From Vibrio sp. 05-20-BW147 (GTDB taxonomy: Bacteria > Pseudomonadota > Gammaproteobacteria > Enterobacterales > Vibrionaceae), in NCBI RefSeq assembly GCF_013369385.1, contig NZ_SZTO01000023.1, positions 1-42,924 of the forward strand: a DNA stretch of 42,924 bases, read 5' to 3'. Shown here one piece after another: positions 1 through 7,073 of the stretch (positions within the stretch are counted from its first letter, which is position 1; each line of letters begins with the position of its first letter). Below the pieces are notes generated by a model, which saw only the letters and a list, made by a program, of their open reading frames with translations, searched no databases and was not told the origin of the DNA. Position numbers and translations under genes: made by a program.

Positions 1-100
1 TAGCGCTAATAACAAGGAACATAACATCGATAAGGTCGTGTTTTTGGTTGATGTCCGAGCGAGTATCTTCTACAACAGATAAGTGTTCAATAAGGTTCAA
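1..100 (-). CDS. ISAs1-family transposase, N-terminal fragment (partial)
   Basis: This minus-strand frame is open to the window edge and contains SVVEDTRSDINQKHDLIDV, which fits the ISAs1/H-repeat N-terminal pattern (S-V-V-E-D-x-R, then K-H-x-L-x-D). The gene continues beyond position 1. The start is unclear: an in-frame TAA lies further upstream (about 134-136) and no ATG follows it. A TTG at 100-98 would give a sensible N-terminus (M-N-L-I-E-H-L-S). The product would be a DDE transposase moving the element at 1-168. The lack of a good start could mean the copy has decayed. The C-terminus of a related transposase is at the other window edge. Confidence 0.65.
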   Translation of the reverse strand, partial: MNLIEHLSVVEDTRSDINQKHDLIDVMFLVISA

Positions 101-168
101 AATGACTGTGCTGCTGAGGGTTTGGCACAATTAGATCATATTTGTTAACAAAGTGCGATCCCGCCCTG
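1..168 (-). mobile_element. End of an ISAs1-family insertion sequence (cut by window edge)
   Basis: The minus strand reads inward from position 168 as CAGGGCGGGATCGCACTTTG, which has the look of an ISAs1-family terminal repeat and matches the start of the element end at 42755 (CAGGGCGGGAGCATACTTTG). A transposase N-terminus follows it on the same strand. The rest of the element lies left of the window, so its target duplication and other end cannot be checked. The family call rests on the inverted-repeat match and the protein pattern (IS1358 is a well-known Vibrio member); I could not search ISfinder. Confidence 0.72.
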
Positions 169-289
169 ATTCACTCCATATAGCACATAACACCTTTCGT
201 TTGATGGGTTCGGCCCTACAAATGCGATTATCACCGCCATCATCATTTGCCTTATCTTTCCATTCATCAAGTTAATAGAGAAAAGCACC

Positions 290-502
290 ATGAACTCAAT
301 GCCACATGAACTCGTGTGGGGCGAAGTCTACTTCCCACCCTTGTTGCTGGTTATCACATTGGCTTATATGCTCACCATTTTGGTTGGAACCGTTGCGACA
401 AAACTGGGGTTCCATAAATACGTTGCATTTCCTGCACTCGCTGAGCTGAGCCTAACTGTGATTTTTACTGGCGTTATTGGTCAATTCATTACCATCTTTT
501 GA
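290..502 (+). CDS. aaeX: DUF1656 / AaeX-type small membrane protein
   Basis: This 70-residue inner-membrane protein is predicted to have two transmembrane segments (about residues 15-37 and 45-68) and a short polar N-terminus. Its length and layout match AaeX/DUF1656 proteins (67 residues in E. coli), the small first gene of aromatic carboxylic acid efflux operons. The next two genes encode the AaeA-like adaptor and AaeB-like FUSC pump, which supports the call. The role of AaeX itself is not established. The stop overlaps an alternative upstream start of the next gene, so the three are probably one transcript. The reading frame stays open upstream to about 191 and would encode a further hydrophobic stretch, but no good start codon precedes the ATG at 290. 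The usual divergent LysR regulator (aaeR) is not present upstream; an IS end sits there instead. Confidence 0.8.
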   Translation: MNSMPHELVWGEVYFPPLLLVITLAYMLTILVGTVATKLGFHKYVAFPALAELSLTVIFTGVIGQFITIF

Positions 503-512
503 GGCAAATCCC

Positions 513-1373
513 GTGATTAAACGTTATCTCATCACTCTGTTATTACTGTGTTCCGCTGGCACTGTTATTTTCAGCTACTACCAATCATACACAAACAACC
601 CTTGGACGAGAGATGGTCAGGTCAGCGCGCACATCGTTTCGATAACACCCCGTGTAACAGGACAAGTCATTAACGTGTATGTCGAAGACAACTCGCAAGT
701 GAAGCAAGGTGATTTACTGTTTGAGATCGACCCTAGCATCTATAAAGCGGCATACCACAAAGCGTTGGCGACTCAAAAGCAAGCTGTGGCTCTGTTAGCA
801 AAAGCAAATAACGAAGAAAAGCGCGCACTCGAGCTAGAAAAACGCACGCCAGGCGCTGTTCCGGTACTGACATTGAATAACCTAAACAATGCGGTAGAAA
901 CGGCGGTCGCCAACGTAGAACTCGCGAAAGCCAATATTGAAGAAGCGAAGTTGAACCTCGATTACACCAAAATTTATGCGCCAACCAACGGTTACATCAC
1001 TAATTTGAACTTACGAGTAGGCTCTCAAGTTGTGGCCAACTCTCCGATTGTTGCTTTAATAGATGAAGACAGTTTCTGGGTAGAAGGTTACTTCAAAGAG
1101 ACAGATCTGGTTGGCGTCAATCCTGAAGACACCGCTTATGTAACTTTGATGATGCACAGCGATGTGCAACTGAAAGGTGAAATCAAAAGTATTGGCTACG
1201 GTATTGCGAAGCAAGATGGCAGCACAGGCAACGACCTCCTGCCTAATGTCAATCCGAACTTCCAGTGGATTCGTTTAGCTCAACGTATTCCCATCAAAGT
1301 AAAACTGGATGAACTGCCAGACGATCTACAGCTTCGTGTGGGTATGACCGCTTCCATTAAAATCATTAAGTAA
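513..1373 (+). CDS. aaeA: HlyD-family periplasmic adaptor of an AaeAB-type efflux pump
   Basis: This 286-residue membrane fusion protein should bridge the inner-membrane FUSC pump to the cell exterior. It has an N-terminal membrane anchor (about residues 4-21), the typical 'NPWTRDGQVSA' entry, a lipoyl-like half (V-x-D-N-S-Q-V-K-Q-G-D-L-L-F-E-I-D), an alpha-helical hairpin of about 70 residues, the second lipoyl half (A-P-T-N-G-Y-I) and a beta-barrel domain (S-F-W-V-E-G-Y-F-K-E-T). I chose GTG at 513 because GAGG lies at 501-504, a proper ribosome-binding distance, and the peptide then begins at the membrane anchor. An in-frame ATG at 477 would overlap aaeX by 26 bases and lacks a good site. 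The downstream FUSC gene starts 13 bases after this stop. The substrate is inferred from the family (aromatic carboxylates) and is not shown by the sequence. Confidence 0.88.
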   Translation: MIKRYLITLLLLCSAGTVIFSYYQSYTNNPWTRDGQVSAHIVSITPRVTGQVINVYVEDNSQVKQGDLLFEIDPSIYKAAYHKALATQKQAVALLAKANNEEKRALELEKRTPGAVPVLTLNNLNNAVETAVANVELAKANIEEAKLNLDYTKIYAPTNGYITNLNLRVGSQVVANSPIVALIDEDSFWVEGYFKETDLVGVNPEDTAYVTLMMHSDVQLKGEIKSIGYGIAKQDGSTGNDLLPNVNPNFQWIRLAQRIPIKVKLDELPDDLQLRVGMTASIKIIK

Positions 1374-1386
1374 TTAGGTGATTGTT

Positions 1387-2742
1387 ATGTTCAACACCTC
1401 AACCAAAGAAGCGATCAAAGCTGCGCTATCCATTGTTGTCGCAATCTCCCTTGCCTTCTGGTTTCAATGGGAGAAACCTTATTGGGCAGCCATCGCTGTC
1501 GGGGTAATGGCGTTGAATGAAAGCTTCGCTCACTCGATAAACAAAGGCCATAACAGGTTGCGTGGAACCCTATTGGGCACCGGTTATGCCTTTTTCCTAA
1601 TCGCAATGTTCTCTCAAGACCGTTTTTTGTTTCTCACCTTTTTCACTTTGTTTCTAGGTGTGTGCATTTATATGTCGAGTGACAAAAAATATGGTGATGT
1701 GTTTACCGTCGGTTTTTCAGTGTGTTCGATCATCGCCTGTATGGGGGGATTTGATAACCAAGCAACATTCCACTTCGCTGTACTGCGCATGCAGGAAACC
1801 ATTCTTGGCGTAATCTCCTTCTCTGTGGTGTACCGTTTAGTATGGCCAATTAACACCGAACAGAACTTCATTCACCGCTTTGAGGCAAGCCGTGAGATTT
1901 TGCTTAACGCCATGAAAACGCCCAACCAAATTGATATCAAAGCACTGGAAACCAACACCGCTAACATAGAGAAATTGTTCCAACTGCTCAGCTTACCACT
2001 TACTGGTGCCTACTACTTGAAAGAGCATCGTCAATTATGGCGCCTACGCTTAAGTGAAATGGCTCAGATCCAAGAGAGACTGCTTGAACAAGTGGAAAAA
2101 CAGCAACGAAGTAAGATCGATTGGCCAACTCTTGCTCAGCAACTTCAATGCTTTGATATGGCCAAGCCTAGTACGTCCTTAATCGGTCAAGTACCTTTTG
2201 TGGTAAAGACAGATAAAGACTCCATGTGGCATCATGATCACCGTACTTTCATACAGCATTGGCATGAAGATGGCAGAAAGGTACTGCAAGGTATCTCCAT
2301 GTTCATCACGTCATTATTGATTTGGATTTATCTTCCGGTTCCCGGCGGGTTCATATTCCCGATGATGGCTGGCATATTCTCGTCACTCGTCCCTACCATG
2401 CCACCAAGCATTATTAAGGATGCTTTTTTTGGTGTAATAGGTACTGGCACAGTGATTCTTCTGCAATACATTTTCTTAATGCCAATGATGACCGAGCTAT
2501 GGCAACTTGGACTGTTCTACTTCATCAACATCATCGTAATTTGGAAAATTTTTGCGACACCAAAGCTGATGGTGCACAGAATTTTAGGCGTTAATTTACT
2601 GGTTGTTTTGACATCGGGTGCACTCAACTTAACCCCTGTATATCGTATCGAAACACCTTTGCTGATGCTGGTAAACATTCTGATCATTTTGATGATTGCC
2701 AAGGTATTTACTGATCTGTTCCGTGCTCGCGTTATCGCCTAA
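1387..2742 (+). CDS. aaeB: FUSC-family inner-membrane transporter (AaeB-like)
   Basis: This 451-residue transporter has two blocks of transmembrane helices, one N-terminal (about residues 10-155) and one C-terminal (about 300-445), separated by a hydrophilic cytoplasmic region. That is the FUSC/AaeB layout, although E. coli AaeB is longer (about 655 residues). The segment W-F-Q-W-E-K-P-Y-W-A-A-I-A-V near the N-terminus is typical of the family. I prefer ATG 1387 over GTG 1378 because AGGTGA at 1376-1381 is then correctly placed. With the adaptor and AaeX-like peptide it forms a proton-driven efflux unit for small aromatic or hydrophobic acids (family inference). A terminator follows at 2769-2807. 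Confidence 0.85.
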   Translation: MFNTSTKEAIKAALSIVVAISLAFWFQWEKPYWAAIAVGVMALNESFAHSINKGHNRLRGTLLGTGYAFFLIAMFSQDRFLFLTFFTLFLGVCIYMSSDKKYGDVFTVGFSVCSIIACMGGFDNQATFHFAVLRMQETILGVISFSVVYRLVWPINTEQNFIHRFEASREILLNAMKTPNQIDIKALETNTANIEKLFQLLSLPLTGAYYLKEHRQLWRLRLSEMAQIQERLLEQVEKQQRSKIDWPTLAQQLQCFDMAKPSTSLIGQVPFVVKTDKDSMWHHDHRTFIQHWHEDGRKVLQGISMFITSLLIWIYLPVPGGFIFPMMAGIFSSLVPTMPPSIIKDAFFGVIGTGTVILLQYIFLMPMMTELWQLGLFYFINIIVIWKIFATPKLMVHRILGVNLLVVLTSGALNLTPVYRIETPLLMLVNILIILMIAKVFTDLFRARVIA

Positions 2743-2768
2743 CTATCGTCTCTGTTTTTAACACTAAA

Positions 2769-2807
2769 GCCCTGCATTGCTTCTGCTCTGCGGGGCGTTT
2801 TGTTTTT
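2769..2807 (+). terminator. Rho-independent terminator of the efflux operon
   Basis: GCCCTGC (2769-2775) pairs with GCGGGGC (2790-2796), including one G-U pair, and is followed by a T-rich run (GTTTTGTTTTTT). It lies 27 bases after the FUSC stop codon. Confidence 0.8.
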
Positions 2808-2969
2808 TCGCTGGGCTCGATTCCTACCTCACCCATAAAGCGAGGATACTATCCATCAAAAGCGATTAACGGGATTTCTCTGCTCCTCATAAAATCCTCT
2901 CATTGATTAACGAAATGCAATTAAAAACACTGCATTCACAATGTCAATCACAGCAAACGCATCTATCTA

Positions 2970-2988
2970 ACTGAACAAGATGTTCAGT
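2970..2988 (+). promoter_or_regulatory. Perfect palindrome, candidate TetR-type operator
   Basis: ACTGAACAAGATGTTCAGT has perfect 8-base arms (ACTGAACA / TGTTCAGT) around AGA. It lies 57 bases upstream of the outer-membrane protein start at 3045, where a repressor would overlap the leader or core promoter. The arm length and symmetry are typical of TetR/AcrR-family operators. No regulator gene is adjacent. The TetR gene at 25825-26268 has no matching palindrome in its own upstream region, so the cognate protein is unknown. Confidence 0.55.
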
Positions 2989-3044
2989 GACACATTAACT
3001 GTCTGAGTCTCAAAGGTTTGAGGCTATTCAGAGTGGAAATCGTC

Positions 3045-4697
3045 ATGAGTTTTTTTGAAATACGCGCTAGCAAGACATCTTCTCTTACTGTGCTAGCGAG
3101 CGCACTAATGCTTACTACCCCCACTTTTAGCTTCGCCGCAGAAGAGACAACTTATCGTGAAGTTATGGAACAAGGTCGCGAGCTATTCGACAAATACGGT
3201 ATCAGCCGTGATCTACCGAAACTGGCCATCAGTTCTCTAGCACAAGGTGAACACTTGGTTGAGCATGTTCACCGAACCGTTCAAATCGGCAACGAGGCAC
3301 GTGACTCTTCGGTGTTTCTTGTAAAGAACACGGACAGCAAGGGCAATATCGATCTACGCATCAAATACAACCCTAAGGAGCTCGATAAGAACGAAAAAGT
3401 GCTCGATGAAATCGAAGCCTTCACGCGTACAGAATATCGTCTACGCAACTACGCAGAGAGCTTTGATCCTTCATCGGTACGAGCAAAAGAAGATAAAAAC
3501 GGCAATGTCATTGTCAGCTTCAACTACTCGAAATACGGCCTTCCGCAAGATATCGCCTATTTTCGTTTCTTAAGCGTTGATATCCAAATCGTCAACGGCG
3601 AACCAAAGCGCATGGTCATTACCAACGATAAGCCATTCACACACCACATATACAACGTGGATACGTACCACCAAGAGATCCGCTTTCAAAAGCTGGATTC
3701 TGGCAAGCTTGTGATTGCGAGCAAACACACTGAAATCGTTGGCTCAAGCAAAAAGAAACCGCTCAAAGTGGTCAGCACTCTTAAGCCTGTTGCCATCTAT
3801 GAGGATGACATTGGTGTGCAAGTGTTGGATGAGAAACACTTGAATGAAGTTTCTGACCCACGCATGCAAGAAACAGGTGTAAAGCTTGACCGCACTTTCC
3901 CGTTAATGGGCGATATAGTACGCCGTCAAGGTATCGATTTGCCTCTGCCGTTTGGCGTGTCGATGGCTTACCGTAACCAGAATATGAACATCCCTTTTAA
4001 CGATTTCGTTATTGATGGCGTACGTTTGAACGACCTATTCGATCCAGAAGACACTGTTGGTATTGTAAACGCAGAAAGTTTCAGTATTCGTGGTGACGTT
4101 AACATTCTTCCCTTTTGGAATGTTTTTGGTTATGTCGGCAAAATCAATGTCGATGCCAATGTGGATGCAGCTTACACAGGCGAAGGAGGCCAATACCTCA
4201 AAGACAAGCTCAATGACCGTCTACCAGGCTTGGGGGATAAGTTCTGCGATGGATTGTCTGCTCTATGTAATCGCGGACGAGTCAATGTGCCGATTCATCT
4301 TGAGTACGACTTGCGCGGTGTGGGTACAACGTTATCAGTTGGTTACAGAGAGTTTTTTGCTTCCGTTACCGGCACGTACTCTCAAACACGTTTAAAGGGC
4401 TTAGACGACTGGGGTGACGGCATTTATACCGTTCAACCAATGCTTGGCTATCAGTTAGTGGATTACCGGACTCAGTTCTTTGTGGGTGCTGAATACCAAG
4501 GTTTGGACTCTCGTATGGATGGCCGAGTAAAAACCGGTGATATCGAGTTCGATTACGACATCGGTGTCGAGCTTGACGAGTGGGCATTCCTGGCAGGTTT
4601 CAATAAGCAAATAGGTAAGAACTACAACTTGACCATGCTTTACAACAAAGGCGAAACACGTGACTCACTGACCTTGAACTTGGGTTATCGCTTCTAA
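3045..4697 (+). CDS. Predicted outer-membrane beta-barrel protein, function unknown
   Basis: The protein has 550 residues, with an N-terminal export signal (hydrophobic stretch about residues 11-28, cleavage near F-S-F-A-A). A largely hydrophilic periplasmic-looking portion spans about residues 30-290. The C-terminal half alternates polar and aromatic residues and ends in L-N-L-G-Y-R-F, the aromatic C-terminal signature recognised by the BAM complex. I do not recognise a named family. I chose ATG 3045 because the TTG at 3018 would add a charged, non-signal extension. A pair of cysteines (G-D-K-F-C-D-G-L-S-A-L-C) could form a loop disulphide. Upstream is a perfect palindrome; downstream, with no clear terminator between, is a carboxylesterase-like lipoprotein. 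The context suggests an envelope role, possibly lipid or polymer handling, but this is inference. Confidence 0.7.
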   Translation: MSFFEIRASKTSSLTVLASALMLTTPTFSFAAEETTYREVMEQGRELFDKYGISRDLPKLAISSLAQGEHLVEHVHRTVQIGNEARDSSVFLVKNTDSKGNIDLRIKYNPKELDKNEKVLDEIEAFTRTEYRLRNYAESFDPSSVRAKEDKNGNVIVSFNYSKYGLPQDIAYFRFLSVDIQIVNGEPKRMVITNDKPFTHHIYNVDTYHQEIRFQKLDSGKLVIASKHTEIVGSSKKKPLKVVSTLKPVAIYEDDIGVQVLDEKHLNEVSDPRMQETGVKLDRTFPLMGDIVRRQGIDLPLPFGVSMAYRNQNMNIPFNDFVIDGVRLNDLFDPEDTVGIVNAESFSIRGDVNILPFWNVFGYVGKINVDANVDAAYTGEGGQYLKDKLNDRLPGLGDKFCDGLSALCNRGRVNVPIHLEYDLRGVGTTLSVGYREFFASVTGTYSQTRLKGLDDWGDGIYTVQPMLGYQLVDYRTQFFVGAEYQGLDSRMDGRVKTGDIEFDYDIGVELDEWAFLAGFNKQIGKNYNLTMLYNKGETRDSLTLNLGYRF

Positions 4698-4752
4698 TCA
4701 CACAAAGAAATAGCACACAAAGAAACAACACACATTGGTAGGCCATTGGATG

Positions 4753-4769
4753 GTAGGACTGAATCCTAC
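4753..4769 (+). promoter_or_regulatory. Small inverted repeat GTAGGA-N5-TCCTAC upstream of the esterase-like gene
   Basis: GTAGGA (4753-4758) and TCCTAC (4764-4769) flank CTGAA. The same arms with a different 5-base loop occur at 10359-10377 upstream of the TamA-like gene. Wider around this site, CATTGGATGG (4744-4753) has a near-complementary copy, GCCATCCAAT, about 80 bases downstream, so the 200-base leader could fold extensively. It could be an operator, an RNA hairpin or a dispersed Vibrio repeat. Confidence 0.4.
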
Positions 4770-4932
4770 AAAGGCGATTATTGAATTTGTCATCAATGCC
4801 CTACCATTTGAGCCATCAATACAGCAAGCCATCCAATCATTCACGGATTAATACCAAAGCGTTAGGACGTCGCTTGTTCGATGCCGTTTAACATTTTCGG
4901 TGCACGCACCAAATGACTTTTTGGACATAACA

Positions 4933-6972
4933 ATGACTTTACTCAATCGCTCAACTTTAGCTATTACTATCACTCTTGCCTTAGCTGCCTGTGGTGATGA
5001 TTCAAGTAAACCAAGCGTTCCTTACAATCCACAGCCGTTGCAACCGTCACCACCAGAGCAAATCTCTTTGGAAATTGGCGATGCGACCATTCAAGCCACC
5101 AAAGAGTCTCTTGTCATCACGCCTCTTGATTCAGGTGAAAAACTGGCAGCAGTAGAAGCGTTCAAAGGTATCCAGTTTGCGCAAGCAGACCGCTTTCAAC
5201 ACAGTATTGTCGCACCGCTTGAAGGCAACATTGATGCAACTCAGTTCGGTGATGCGTGTCCGCAGTTAAAAACCACGGCCCAAACGCAATCAGAAGATTG
5301 CTTGAACCTGAACATTTGGCGACCAGCCGGGACAGAAGCGTACGCTGATTTACCGGTTTACGTCTTTATTCACGGTGGAGACTTTGAACACGGCGCGGGC
5401 TCAGAACCTCTCATTCATGGTGATATGGTTGTTGCACAAGGTGCAGACGATGGTAACCCGTTTATTGCTGTTACTTTTAACTATCGTTTGGGCTTGTTGG
5501 GCAGTGTTTGGGTCGATGGTTTGGACAACCCAGAAGGTGGTAACTTTGGTCTAGGCGATCAAAAACACGCGCTTGAATGGGTTCAGCAAAACATAGCGGC
5601 ATTTGGCGGTAATCCGCAAAACGTGACACTTATGGGTCAAGGGGCAGGTGCAATGTCGGTAGGTATTTTGCAGCAATCAAAAGGCGATGCTGCAATCGCT
5701 GGTGAGCACTTTCAACGTGCCATCATGCAAAGCAACGCTTACGGCTTTGAGTACAAAAGTTACGATGTTGCCAAGAGCCAACGACCAGAGCAAAGCGTTG
5801 AAGATCTTGCATTAGTACCACTTGATGAGGTCATGAAAGTTCAGAGCGACATGCTTGACCCTATTCAACGCCTTAAGAACTGGGTACTGACCGCTGCGAA
5901 TATTCCGGTTATAAGTCCAACACGAGACAACAGCCCATTAGCCACGTTGATGCCATTTGCTCCTTACATCGAGCACCGCCCACCGGCGTTTCTAGTGAAA
6001 GAAGTACCAGGCCATCACTTTATTGAACAAGCCATTGAGAGTGATTGGATCGTACCGACTGTAATTGGCTCAAACAGTGCAGAAAGCAATACTCTGGGCA
6101 TGCTGCCGAGCCTGACTTTTTTGATCCCTACTATCCTTGAAATCTTGAGCCAAGAAGCGCCAGAAATCATTGAAAGTGGCGATGAGACCTTAATTGTCGA
6201 ATCCATGGTGGAGTGGCTAGAATCGGAAACAAATCTGAATCGCTTGCGCGCGGAATATCGTTCACTACTCAGCGATTCGGCATCGGTTGAACTCGATCTT
6301 TCTGACTTATTGGAACTGCTGCCGAGTACAGCATATGAGGCGATGACTAAGTTGTTCTTCGGTTTGGGGAACTCTGATTCGACCACTGAGTTACTTGCTC
6401 TGGCTGACTTCTTCCCCAACGATGAACGCGAACTGAATGGTGCGGCCAAAAACATGCAGCAATTCAAAACTGTGTTGCATGATTTGCTCTTCACGGGTCC
6501 AAATCGTCATAAGGTCTCACGTGAAGAAGCAACAGGAGCGACACCAAGCTTCTACTACTTTGACTACACACCTGGATTCAACGTATGGACTTACAACACC
6601 AAAGGTGAAAATGGCGATCTCGATGTTGGCGATTTACTTAAGAGCATCAGTTGTATTGTGGCCGCTTGCAATGCATCGGAACTACCATTTGTATTTAACA
6701 AAGCATTTAAGCTTGATGGCTCAAGTGTTCGACCAAGCAGCAAAGACAAAGCGATGATGAACAAACTCTCTCGCGTGTGGTTTAGCGAACGTCTATTTGA
6801 GGACTTCCAATACAACACCGCGACTGACCGAGTATTGCTGATCGATAACGATGGCGGTATTCAATCCACACAAGACTGGGACAATGCTCATCACTCAGGC
6901 ATCGATCCGAAACTGCGCAAAGGCCGCCTCAACGGTCTCGAGGAACTTGGGCTGATTCTTAGTCACATGTAA
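4933..6972 (+). CDS. Carboxylesterase type B-fold lipoprotein lacking catalytic Ser and His (probable pseudoenzyme)
   Basis: This 679-residue protein has a lipoprotein signal (L-A-A-C, Cys20, followed by Gly), so it is probably anchored in the outer membrane. The type B carboxylesterase fold is clear: E-D-C-L-N-L-N-I-W-R-P, oxyanion-hole H-G-G-D-F, Y-R-L-G-L-L-G, and F-G-G-N-P-Q-N-V-T-L-M-G. The nucleophile elbow, normally G-E-S-A-G, reads G-Q-G-A-G, with Gly237 in place of Ser. The catalytic-His motif, normally H-x-S-E-L-P, reads N-A-S-E-L-P, with Asn580 in place of His. A Glu in the acid region is kept (S-N-S-A-E, Glu384). The frame is intact, so this is not simple decay; a binding or scaffold role is likely, as in neuroligin-type cholinesterase-like proteins. 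ATG 4933 is chosen because it gives the lipoprotein signal; GTG 4900 would precede it. An insertion of about 100 acidic, helix-rich residues (about 400-500) is unusual for the family. Confidence 0.85.
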   Translation: MTLLNRSTLAITITLALAACGDDSSKPSVPYNPQPLQPSPPEQISLEIGDATIQATKESLVITPLDSGEKLAAVEAFKGIQFAQADRFQHSIVAPLEGNIDATQFGDACPQLKTTAQTQSEDCLNLNIWRPAGTEAYADLPVYVFIHGGDFEHGAGSEPLIHGDMVVAQGADDGNPFIAVTFNYRLGLLGSVWVDGLDNPEGGNFGLGDQKHALEWVQQNIAAFGGNPQNVTLMGQGAGAMSVGILQQSKGDAAIAGEHFQRAIMQSNAYGFEYKSYDVAKSQRPEQSVEDLALVPLDEVMKVQSDMLDPIQRLKNWVLTAANIPVISPTRDNSPLATLMPFAPYIEHRPPAFLVKEVPGHHFIEQAIESDWIVPTVIGSNSAESNTLGMLPSLTFLIPTILEILSQEAPEIIESGDETLIVESMVEWLESETNLNRLRAEYRSLLSDSASVELDLSDLLELLPSTAYEAMTKLFFGLGNSDSTTELLALADFFPNDERELNGAAKNMQQFKTVLHDLLFTGPNRHKVSREEATGATPSFYYFDYTPGFNVWTYNTKGENGDLDVGDLLKSISCIVAACNASELPFVFNKAFKLDGSSVRPSSKDKAMMNKLSRVWFSERLFEDFQYNTATDRVLLIDNDGGIQSTQDWDNAHHSGIDPKLRKGRLNGLEELGLILSHM

Positions 6973-7011
6973 CGTCATCCTCAGTCACTAAAAACTCATT
7001 ACCGAATGTCT

Positions 7012-7035
7012 AAAAGCCAGTTCGCTGGCTTTTTT
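7012..7035 (+). terminator. Rho-independent terminator
   Basis: AAAGCCAG and CTGGCTTT pair around a TTCG tetraloop, followed by T residues. It lies 40 bases after the esterase-like stop and separates that gene from the phospholipase D gene. Confidence 0.88.
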
Positions 7036-7073
7036 CATCCTTATTCCTTGAACATAATTAGGAAGGTTTACTC

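Noticed and set aside
6015..6494. 159-residue open frame on the minus strand
   Set aside because: It is antisense to the acidic insertion of the esterase-like gene and rich in Ser from reversed Glu/Asp codons. I treat it as a shadow.
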